Source: Bacteroidales bacterium | GTDB lineage: Bacteria; Bacteroidota; Bacteroidia; Bacteroidales; DTU049 | Assembly: GCA_030017935.1 (NCBI GenBank) | Contig: JASEGF010000147.1 | Coordinates: 1 to 5,588 of the forward strand | Direction of reading: 5' to 3' | Length of the DNA: 5,588 nt | In this document: positions 1 to 5,551 of the stretch, piece by piece | How the letters are laid out: every line of letters begins with the position of its first letter | Numbering within the stretch: position 1 is the first letter of the stretch | Position numbers and translations under genes: made by a program | The notes under the pieces: generated by a model | Databases searched by the model: none | Told to the model about the DNA's origin: nothing | Seen by the model: the letters and a program-made list of their open reading frames with translations, nothing else

Positions 1-1
1 C

Positions 2-205
2 TACAAAGAATATGGTTATAAACTTAAAGAAAAACCTGATAAAAAATATGATGCTGTAGTTCTAGCTGTTAAACATAAAAATTATGAAAATTTTGATGAA
101 GAAAGTTTATCTCATTTATTATGTGATGATGGCAAAGGCATTGTAGTTGATATCAAAGGTGTGTTGAGAGGTAAAATTAATAATTATAAATATTGGACTT
201 TATAA
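2..205 (+). CDS. Nucleotide-sugar dehydrogenase, C-terminal end (partial; UDP-HexNAc/UDP-glucose dehydrogenase family)
   Basis: Only the last 67 codons are present, cut by the left edge of the window; the frame begins at base 2 and ends with TAA at 203-205. The visible part matches the UDP-binding C-terminal domain of the UDP-glucose/GDP-mannose dehydrogenase family: a strand reading YDAVVLAVKHKNY, a spacer with acidic residues, then GIVVDIKGVLRGKI and a final KYWTL. The AVxHxxY and (D/V)DxKG segments with a C-terminal YWxL are typical of the TviB/WbpO/WbpA-like branch, which oxidises the C6 hydroxyl of UDP-N-acetylhexosamines to uronic acids with NAD+ in the cytoplasm, for capsule or O-antigen synthesis. 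The Rossmann domain and catalytic cysteine lie outside the window, so the exact substrate cannot be told. It suggests that a polysaccharide gene cluster ends here. Confidence 0.85.
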   Translation, partial: YKEYGYKLKEKPDKKYDAVVLAVKHKNYENFDEESLSHLLCDDGKGIVVDIKGVLRGKINNYKYWTL

Positions 206-224
206 TTAATTTTACAATTTTTTC

Positions 225-253
225 TAAAATTTTTAATTTTATTAAAAATTTTA
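225..253. terminator. AT-only perfect hairpin, probable terminator after the dehydrogenase gene
   Basis: A perfect 13-bp inverted repeat made only of A and T (arms 225-237 and 241-253, loop TTT 238-240) lies 19 nt after the TAA of the dehydrogenase gene. Its left arm reads TAAAATTTTTAAT. The stem has no G or C and no clean T-run follows it on the plus strand, so it is not a classical terminator. Its place between a stop codon and the next promoter still makes transcription ending the simplest reading. Confidence 0.4.
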
Positions 254-255
254 TT

Positions 256-263
256 TAATTTTG
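256..263 (+). promoter_or_regulatory. Bacteroidota-type -7 element before the small lipoprotein gene
   Basis: TAATTTTG at 256-263 matches the Bacteroidota primary-sigma -7 consensus TAnnTTTG exactly. It ends 13 nt before the ATG at 277, which would give a very short leader. No clear -33 TTTG is visible at the expected distance, and the consensus is easy to match by chance in such AT-rich DNA, so the call is moderate. Confidence 0.45.
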
Positions 264-276
264 AAAAAAATAAATT

Positions 277-888
277 ATGAAAACAAAAATATCGATTCTA
301 TTATTTATTATTTTTGGAGTATTTATATTGTCTAGTTGCGAAGAAGAGAGGACAGTATATGTTCTTGACCAAGAACTAAAAGATTATACCTATTTTCCTA
401 TTAATAGCTATTGGGTTTACTTAGATTCTGTTTCCGAAGATTTAGACACCTGTAGAATAATAGGAAGCGAATTAAAAAAATATGCTTCTGATGATGATTC
501 TTATGATTATGAATATTTTTCTGAATTTGTTTATTCTACTAATAAAAAGGCAAATTTTTTATTCATAGGCACTTCTGAATTTTATCCTAAATATCAAACA
601 TGTGTGTTAAATAAATATGGCTATGGTCCTATGTTTTTCAGTAATAAATTTAAGGGATTTAACTACAATAATTTATATTATGTAGAAGATCTTGATTCTT
701 TAGCAGTAGGACAAAGGTGGTATAAAAATATTAAAGTTTTTAAGTATATGAAAAATCCTGTTGATACTGCTGATTACGAAAAATATTATTTTGTTAGACG
801 CATTGGTATGATTAAAAAATATAATAATAAAGATCAAGTAGAGTGGGATTTAATAGATTTTTATTTGAATAATATTTCACCTATTTAA
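277..888 (+). CDS. Small secreted lipoprotein of unknown function (203 aa)
   Basis: The N-terminus is a lipoprotein signal peptide: MKTK, a hydrophobic stretch at residues 5-18, and lipobox L18-S-S-C21. The mature protein would start at the lipidated Cys21. CEEE follows directly, and this acidic run resembles the lipoprotein export signal that sends Bacteroidota lipoproteins to the cell surface. The mature part is rich in Tyr, Phe, Asp and Lys. It has a YFPINSYWVY segment (39-48), a GQRWYKNI segment (145-152), and a late RRIGMIKKY...VEWDL stretch (174-192). These recall small beta-rich Bacteroidota lipoproteins of the YFPLxxGNxWxY type, whose role is unknown. Cys59 and Cys109 could pair in a disulfide. 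The ATG at 277 is supported by the signal peptide and by a -7 element 13 nt upstream. AT-only hairpins stand on both sides, so the gene is probably transcribed alone. I do not recognise a specific function. Confidence 0.8.
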   Translation: MKTKISILLFIIFGVFILSSCEEERTVYVLDQELKDYTYFPINSYWVYLDSVSEDLDTCRIIGSELKKYASDDDSYDYEYFSEFVYSTNKKANFLFIGTSEFYPKYQTCVLNKYGYGPMFFSNKFKGFNYNNLYYVEDLDSLAVGQRWYKNIKVFKYMKNPVDTADYEKYYFVRRIGMIKKYNNKDQVEWDLIDFYLNNISPI

Positions 889-913
889 TTTTATTTTTCA
901 AATAAAATTAAAT
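883..913. terminator. AT-only perfect hairpin overlapping the lipoprotein stop codon
   Basis: A perfect 14-bp inverted repeat (arms 883-896 and 900-913, loop TTC 897-899) overlaps the TAA of the lipoprotein gene (886-888) and runs into the ATG of the methyltransferase remnant (912-914). Its left arm reads ATTTAATTTTATTT. It is the best terminator candidate for the lipoprotein gene. It has no GC in the stem and no T-run after it, so intrinsic termination is uncertain, and it might act mainly as a 3' end stabiliser. Confidence 0.45.
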
Positions 914-1196
914 GAACTTTCATAATGAATGTTTAATTTGTCATTTATAAGATTTAAAATATTTACCTGTATATTCACAAAATTATTTTGTTAAATGCGA
1001 TAATTGTGGCATTATCTTGGCAAGTAGAATATCTACTACAACTGATAATATTCTAGACCATGGTTGCAGGATAGGCTATTATTTAAAAGAAGCTGAAAAT
1101 AATAAAAAATTAAAATTTTTAATAAAAATTACAAATCCTATACTCTCACTTATAAGAATAGGAGATAATATAAAAGAATTATACCTAAAAAAATAA
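912..1196 (+). pseudogene. Degraded class I SAM-dependent methyltransferase gene with N-terminal zinc-ribbon
   Basis: Reading from the ATG at 912 gives a 94-codon frame broken only by TAA at codon 13 (948-950) and ending with TAA at 1194-1196. The start gives MNFHNECLICHL, then after the stop DLKYLPVYSQNYFVKCDNCG. That is the CxxC...CxxC zinc-ribbon found at the N-terminus of many sugar or surface-polysaccharide methyltransferases (Cys codons at 930, 939, 996 and 1005). Next comes ILDHGCRIGYYLKEA (from 1050), a recognisable SAM-binding motif I (family form ILDxGCGxG) with the second conserved Gly changed to Arg. The tail, TNPILSLIRIGDNIKELYLKK, resembles the family's C-terminus. Intact relatives are about 280-330 residues, so the linker before motif I and most of the catalytic fold are missing. 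I infer a non-functional fossil left by a nonsense mutation and internal deletions, possibly once part of the polysaccharide locus to the left. Confidence 0.7.
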
Positions 1197-1222
1197 ATAA
1201 ATTTAAAAAATATTGATAAGAA

Positions 1223-1462
1223 TTAATCTCTAAATTTACCTGATAGAATAGACTCTCTCATAACAGCATCGATACCTTTTTTATTAATATCACGCATCAC
1301 ACTAGTAGATACTTTAAGTGTAATCCATTGTCCTGCCTCTGGCCAATAAAATTTTTTAGTTTGTAAATTTGGATAAAAACGACGTTTGGTTTTACGATTG
1401 GAGTGAGATACTTTATTGCCTACTATAGACCTTTTTCCTGATATTTGACAAACTCTAGACAT
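1223..1462 (-). CDS. rpmB: 50S ribosomal protein L28
   Basis: The 79-residue product is a full-length L28, a small basic protein of the large ribosomal subunit. The N-terminus MSRVCQISGKRSIVGNKVSHSNRKTKRRFYPNLQ carries the family signature (CxxxGK, then a VSHSNRKTKRRF core), followed by WITLKVSTSVMRDINKKGIDA near the C-terminus. The length is normal for Bacteroidota. The ATG (complement of 1460-1462) starts exactly at the conserved MSRVC. A TAnnTTTG promoter element lies 19 nt upstream. In many Bacteroidota rpmB is followed by rpmG (L33) and a small DUF4295 gene, but here the downstream side holds only the methyltransferase remnant on the other strand. The gene therefore appears to stand alone, divergent from ung. 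No strong terminator is visible between 1197 and 1222. Confidence 0.97.
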   Translation of the reverse strand: MSRVCQISGKRSIVGNKVSHSNRKTKRRFYPNLQTKKFYWPEAGQWITLKVSTSVMRDINKKGIDAVMRESILSGKFRD

Positions 1463-1481
1463 AATTTTAAATTTTAGATTG

Positions 1482-1489
1482 CAAAGGTA
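1482..1489 (-). promoter_or_regulatory. -7 promoter element of rpmB
   Basis: On the minus strand this reads TACCTTTG, a perfect match to the Bacteroidota -7 consensus TAnnTTTG, inside a short GC-containing island (CGTACCTTTGCAATC) in otherwise AT-rich DNA. It ends 19 nt before the rpmB ATG. No clear -33 TTTG is seen; that position is a T-run. This is the strongest promoter call in the window. Confidence 0.7.
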
Positions 1490-1541
1490 CGAAAATTATT
1501 TTAATTAAAAAAATATTTGAAAAAAGAAGATATTTTTTCAT

Positions 1542-1549
1542 TAAATTTG
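1542..1549 (+). promoter_or_regulatory. -7 promoter element of the ung operon
   Basis: TAAATTTG at 1542-1549 fits TAnnTTTG. A TTTG at 1516-1519 could be the -33 element, with a 22-nt spacer, one base longer than the usual 19-21. Transcription would start at about 1553-1557, only some 10 nt before the ATG at 1565, so the leader would be very short. The site argues against any ung start upstream of 1565. Confidence 0.5.
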
Positions 1550-1564
1550 CATAAATTAATAATT

Positions 1565-2245
1565 ATGGATATAAATCCTCATATAGAGAGTAGTTGGCTA
1601 GAAGTGTTAAAAGATGAGTTTCAACAACCATATTTTATAGAAATTAAAAAATTCTTATTAGAAGATAAAAAGAAATATAGAGTTTTTCCTCCTGGACAGT
1701 TAATATTTAATGCCTTTAATCTGACTCCTTTTGATAAAGTAAAAATAGTTATCATAGGTCAGGATCCATATCACGGATATGGACAGGCTCATGGATTATG
1801 CTTTTCTGTACCTAAAGGTATCGCAAAGCCACCAAGTTTACAAAATATTTTCAAAGAATTAAAAGAAGATCTAAATATCAATCCCCCAGATTATGGAGAT
1901 CTGACGGGATGGGCTAGACAGGGAGTATTCTTACTCAATGCTATACTCACAGTGCGAGAGAATACCCCAGAATCTCACCGCAATATAGGATGGGAAAATT
2001 TCACAAATGCAGCAATCAAAAATTTGTCTGATAAAAAAGAACATTTGGTTTTTATGCTGTGGGGAGCTTATGCTCAAGAAAAGGAGAAACTAATAGATAA
2101 TACAAAACATCTAATACTGAAAGCTGCACATCCATCACCATTTAGTGCTAATAGAGGTTTTTTTGGTTGTCATCATTTCTCTAAAGCTAATCAATATTTA
2201 ATAGCTAATAGTATAGACCCTATAAAATGGGAAGATTTAAATTAA
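1565..2245 (+). CDS. ung: Uracil-DNA glycosylase (family 1 UDG)
   Basis: The 226-residue product cuts uracil out of DNA by hydrolysing the N-glycosidic bond, the first step of base excision repair in the cytoplasm. All key family 1 motifs are present: the catalytic water-activating loop GQDPYHG (residues 65-71, Asp67), the uracil-stacking Phe80, Asn125 in LLNAILTVR for uracil recognition, and HPSPFSANRGFFGCHHF (189-205) with catalytic His189. Length is normal for the family. The frame stays open upstream to a TTG at 1517, but I chose the ATG at 1565. MDINPHIESSWLEVL aligns with the usual N-terminus, and a -7 element lies between the two starts. Within the DNA-intercalation loop, Phe193 stands where the E. 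coli enzyme has Leu191. The gene is divergent from rpmB, and its 3' end overlaps the next gene by 19 nt, so it probably leads a three-gene operon. Confidence 0.97.
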   Translation: MDINPHIESSWLEVLKDEFQQPYFIEIKKFLLEDKKKYRVFPPGQLIFNAFNLTPFDKVKIVIIGQDPYHGYGQAHGLCFSVPKGIAKPPSLQNIFKELKEDLNINPPDYGDLTGWARQGVFLLNAILTVRENTPESHRNIGWENFTNAAIKNLSDKKEHLVFMLWGAYAQEKEKLIDNTKHLILKAAHPSPFSANRGFFGCHHFSKANQYLIANSIDPIKWEDLN

Positions 2246-3762
2246 TTTTTTTGGCATTTGTTTTTCAGATTCCAATACTTGCTTTTACACAATTTCTAAC
2301 ATTAGATACTTCAATTAATGCTACATTGCAATGGTTAGACAATATAGAAAAACAAGGTTATTCAATTGTATGGGACGGTAAAATAAAATTATCTAATGAA
2401 GAATTAAACATCTCAAAAGAGCAGTTACAAAAATGGAATGCTGGACAAAAAAAAGAAGTTATAAATAAAATACTTGCTCCATATTGGGAAGATGGATATT
2501 TATTAGCAGAGCTTAAATTCTCTATAGATAGCATTAATGCAACAAATGTAATTATTAATGCCACATTAAATAAAAATAAAAAAATAGACATAAAATCTGT
2601 AAAATGGGATACTCCACCTCCATTAAAAGAAAAAAGACTATTAAGGATGCTAAATGTAAATTTGTCTGAGCCTTTAAATAGAGAGATATTATTATTAGAA
2701 ACAAATAAATTACTATTTGATTTTATTTATTTATCAAACCAACCAATGATAGAATTACTCAATGATAGCACTGCTACATTACATCTAAATATTAAAATAA
2801 AACCCAAAAATAATATAGAAGGGATGTTAGGTTTTGCTAAATTAAACTCAGGATTAAAAAATTGGCAATTTAATGGCTACATTAGAGGTGATTTTACAGA
2901 TTTAGTCGGATGGGGCGAAAGATGGAATATACTTATAAATCTGGGTAATAATTATCAAAATGTAAATATAAATCTTGGAGTGCCATACATAGCAGGATTA
3001 CCATTATCCATTAGTGGTACATTCAAAATGAGAGTGCAAGATACTACCTATGGATATACTGAAGAAATACTAAATTTCTATAGTACGGATAAAACTCAAC
3101 AAAAAGAAATATTTTTCGGTGCAGGACAAAGGCAATCAACAGCATTTGAACATGCTGACAGCATCATTTATAATGATTTTAAATACACATACCTAAACTT
3201 AGGTGGACAATATTCGAAATTAGATAATATGTATAACCCTCACAAAGGTTTTAAAATATCAATGCAAACAAATTTAGGAAATAGTGCGACAAATAATAAT
3301 TCAGAAAATGAAAATAAAATAAATCAATTACTTACTGAAACTTATTTGGATGCTATTAAATTTATTCCAATACATAAAAACATATCGCTATATTTCGATC
3401 TACTACAAAGAGGCGTATACTCTAATAAAATTATTTTGAAGAATCAAGCTTTATTAATAGGTGGTATCAATGATATTTTAGGAATAGAAGAGGAGAGAAT
3501 ATCGGCATTGCAACTATATAAAATAGAGTCTGGCCTTGCTCTAAGTGGTAATGAAAATACATATTTTAGATTTTTTTATCAATTTGCAAGAGTGCAGAGA
3601 TATCAATCACAATGGGGGAATTATCAAAGTGCTGGCATTGCTTTTCAACTAAAAACACGCATAGGATGGATATGGACAGCATTAGCTGTACCCAAAGAAC
3701 CTCAAAATAGTTGGGATATAGCTAATACTAGATTACATATCAAAATTAGTATTGGATTTTAA
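2227..3762 (+). CDS. Omp85-superfamily (BamA/TamA-like) outer-membrane beta-barrel protein
   Basis: The 511-residue product starts with a Sec signal peptide (hydrophobic residues 5-20, likely cleavage after AFT at 21). Residues about 30-195 look like POTRA-type periplasmic repeats: GYLLAELKF (90-98), a strand-turn IDIKSVKW (120-127) and a helix-rich segment before LHLNIKIKPK (186-194). From about 198 to the end is a barrel: GMLGFAKLN, DLVGWGERWNI, a strand ending VPYIAGLPLSISGTF, NPHKGFKI (337-344), an IGGINDILGIEEE loop (411-423), and a last strand LHIKISIGF ending in Phe. The order matches Omp85 proteins, which insert or secrete proteins at the outer membrane; the exact substrate cannot be read. 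It is shorter than a five-POTRA BamA and is probably an accessory member. The conserved VRGF/LRGF of the L6 loop reads ILGI here. The ATG at 2227 overlaps ung by 19 nt in another frame, which suggests translational coupling. Confidence 0.75.
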   Translation: MGRFKLIFLAFVFQIPILAFTQFLTLDTSINATLQWLDNIEKQGYSIVWDGKIKLSNEELNISKEQLQKWNAGQKKEVINKILAPYWEDGYLLAELKFSIDSINATNVIINATLNKNKKIDIKSVKWDTPPPLKEKRLLRMLNVNLSEPLNREILLLETNKLLFDFIYLSNQPMIELLNDSTATLHLNIKIKPKNNIEGMLGFAKLNSGLKNWQFNGYIRGDFTDLVGWGERWNILINLGNNYQNVNINLGVPYIAGLPLSISGTFKMRVQDTTYGYTEEILNFYSTDKTQQKEIFFGAGQRQSTAFEHADSIIYNDFKYTYLNLGGQYSKLDNMYNPHKGFKISMQTNLGNSATNNNSENENKINQLLTETYLDAIKFIPIHKNISLYFDLLQRGVYSNKIILKNQALLIGGINDILGIEEERISALQLYKIESGLALSGNENTYFRFFYQFARVQRYQSQWGNYQSAGIAFQLKTRIGWIWTALAVPKEPQNSWDIANTRLHIKISIGF

Positions 3763-3776
3763 AAGAATTATAATAA

Positions 3777-5453
3777 ATGAAAAGAAATAATTTTGTAAAA
3801 TATAAATATTTAAGATTATATAATTTATTAATAATCATTGTATTAATTACTTTGTTAATATTAATAGAAAGTTGCAAAAATGCTAGTAATGAAAATCTAC
3901 AAAATAAACAGATATTTCATTATAATCAACCTTCTGGTATATATTCTTTAGATCCTGCATTTGCTAGAGATCAAGCACATATATGGGTGATACAACAATT
4001 GTACAATACATTAGTAAGCTTAGATGATTCATTACGAATAATACCAAGCATAGCTAAATCATGGGAAATATCCGAAGATCTATGCACATATACATTTTAT
4101 TTAAGAAATGATGTATATTTTCACAAAGACATATGTTTCAAAGACAGTACTAGAAAGCTAATAGCACAAGATGTAAAATATAGCTTACAGAGATTAGCAT
4201 CAGATGAGACAGCATCTCCTGGTAGATGGATTCTAAACTCAGTAGCAATAAAAGATAATAAATTGTGGATAGAAGCTCCCAATGACACTACAGTAATAAT
4301 ACATTTGGCTGAACCATTTACCTCATTTCTGTCTATACTTGCCATGCCATATTGCAGCATTATACCTCAAGAAGCAATAGAAAAATATGGTACCGAATTT
4401 TCTAGACACCCCATAGGAACTGGACCATTTGTATACAAATATTGGAAAAAAGACGTCAAACTAATATTAGCAAAAAACGATAATTATTTTGAACGAGATA
4501 ATGATGGAAATCAACTACCATATTTAGATGGGATATCTATCTCATTTATTAAAGATAAACAAGTGGCATTTATGGACTTTATGCTAGGGAAATTTGATTT
4601 TTTATCTGGAATAGACCCATCATTCAAAGACATATTATTAACAAGAGATGGTGAACTAAAAGAAGAATATAAAGACAAATATATATTTCAAAAAAGCTTA
4701 TTCTTAAATACTGAATATTTGGGCTTTTTAATTAATGAAGACTCCCCATTTAATAATAAAGAATTAAGACAAGCCATATCACTGGGTATAGATAGAGCTT
4801 CAATGATGAAATATCTTAGAAATAGTTTGGGATATCCATCATTACAAGGCTTTATTCCTCCAATACTAAATCCATCAGATAGCGAAACAAAATACTTAGA
4901 GTACAATCCGCAAAAAGCAAAACAATTGTTGATAAAATCTGGATATTTGAATAGTGAAAATAAAGATAAGATTACACTTTTGACTAATGATACATATATA
5001 GATTTAGCAGAATTTATCCAAAACCAATTAACAAAGATAGGATTAGAAATTAATATAGAAGTAATACCACCAGCTACCTTGCGAGACTTAATGTATAAAG
5101 GACAAGCTAATTTTTTCAGAGGAAGCTGGATAGCAGATTACCCTGAGGCAGAAAATTATTTTGCAGTATTTTATAGCAAAAACATACCACCTAATGGACC
5201 AAATTATACAAGATTTAGGAATCTACAATATGATAATTTGTATGAAAAACTATTAAGAACATCTGATAATACTAAATATGAAATAATAAAAGAAATGAAT
5301 GAAATATTAATAGAAGAGATGCCACTAGTACCATTATATTATGATGTATCAATAAGGTTGATACAACCGTATGTGAGAGGGTTAAAGGCGAATGTGATGA
5401 ATACATTAAATTTGAAGGAAGTCAGAATAGATAAGGGAATAGGGAAGGGATAG
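3777..5453 (+). CDS. Peptide/solute-binding lipoprotein of an ABC transporter (SBP family 5, OppA/DppA type)
   Basis: The 558-residue product binds oligopeptides, or a related solute such as nickel or a glycoside, in the periplasm and delivers it to an ABC permease. It begins with a lipoprotein signal: a basic N-region, hydrophobic residues 16-30, and lipobox LIESC with Cys33. No acidic run follows the Cys, which suits a periplasm-facing lipoprotein. Family marks in order are SLDPAFARDQAHIWVIQQLYNTLV (58-80), PSIAKSWEISED (90-101), DVKYSLQRL (132-140), HPIGTGPF (211-218), ELRQAISLGIDR (329-340), YNPQKAKQLLIKSGY (376-390) and WIADYPEAENYF (451-462). Length is normal for the family. It starts 14 nt after the Omp85-like gene with no promoter in the gap, so the two are probably co-transcribed. 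No permease or ATPase gene is within the window. The C-terminal KGIGKG is short and unremarkable. The exact ligand cannot be told. Confidence 0.92.
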   Translation: MKRNNFVKYKYLRLYNLLIIIVLITLLILIESCKNASNENLQNKQIFHYNQPSGIYSLDPAFARDQAHIWVIQQLYNTLVSLDDSLRIIPSIAKSWEISEDLCTYTFYLRNDVYFHKDICFKDSTRKLIAQDVKYSLQRLASDETASPGRWILNSVAIKDNKLWIEAPNDTTVIIHLAEPFTSFLSILAMPYCSIIPQEAIEKYGTEFSRHPIGTGPFVYKYWKKDVKLILAKNDNYFERDNDGNQLPYLDGISISFIKDKQVAFMDFMLGKFDFLSGIDPSFKDILLTRDGELKEEYKDKYIFQKSLFLNTEYLGFLINEDSPFNNKELRQAISLGIDRASMMKYLRNSLGYPSLQGFIPPILNPSDSETKYLEYNPQKAKQLLIKSGYLNSENKDKITLLTNDTYIDLAEFIQNQLTKIGLEINIEVIPPATLRDLMYKGQANFFRGSWIADYPEAENYFAVFYSKNIPPNGPNYTRFRNLQYDNLYEKLLRTSDNTKYEIIKEMNEILIEEMPLVPLYYDVSIRLIQPYVRGLKANVMNTLNLKEVRIDKGIGKG

Positions 5454-5460
5454 GAAATTT

Positions 5461-5475
5461 AAAAATCAAATTTTT
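5461..5475 (+). terminator. Weak hairpin after the binding-protein gene
   Basis: AAAAAT (5461-5466) and ATTTTT (5470-5475) form a 6-bp AT-only stem with a CAA loop 7 nt after the stop codon, and the right arm gives a short T-run. It could end the ung operon transcript, but such weak stems are common by chance in DNA this AT-rich. Confidence 0.25.
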
Positions 5476-5528
5476 GTTAAACTTTCCAAGATATTTAATA
5501 TTTCATCTTTATCAATTTAAAATACCGC

Positions 5529-5551
5529 TCCCACGCCCATCTATCGTGGGA
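5529..5551. repeat. GC-rich hairpin in a compositionally distinct block
   Basis: TCCCACG (5529-5535) pairs perfectly with CGTGGGA (5545-5551) around a 9-nt loop, CCCATCTAT. The stem lies at the start of a block (5525-5588) with 32 G+C in 64 bases, in sharp contrast to the AT-rich surroundings, and no gene covers it. Its look, a GC-rich palindrome followed by GGGATGACAAATTC, is like dispersed extragenic palindromes of other bacteria. With one copy in view, repeat status is a guess. It may also be a terminator without a T-run, or part of a structured RNA that runs off the right edge. Confidence 0.35.

Noticed and set aside
948..950. In-frame TAA of the methyltransferase remnant as a recoded or suppressed stop
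   Set aside because: The SAM-binding motif is also damaged and most of the domain is missing, so simple gene decay explains the stop without recoding.
1197..1222. Possible terminator between the methyltransferase remnant and rpmB
   Set aside because: The stretch is AT-rich but I found no convincing inverted repeat, so no terminator is annotated.
1517..1564. TTG-initiated 16-residue extension of uracil-DNA glycosylase
   Set aside because: The extra residues do not match the family N-terminus, the start codon is TTG, and a likely promoter element lies within this stretch.
2358..2591. Open frame on the minus strand within the Omp85-like gene
   Set aside because: It is fully antisense to a well-supported gene, shows no domain, signal or promoter, and is what AT-rich coding DNA gives by chance.
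4121..4360. Open frame on the minus strand within the binding-protein gene
   Set aside because: It is antisense to a clear family 5 solute-binding protein and has no recognisable protein features.
4688..4906. Second antisense open frame within the binding-protein gene
   Set aside because: Same reasoning: fully inside a conserved gene, with no independent coding evidence.
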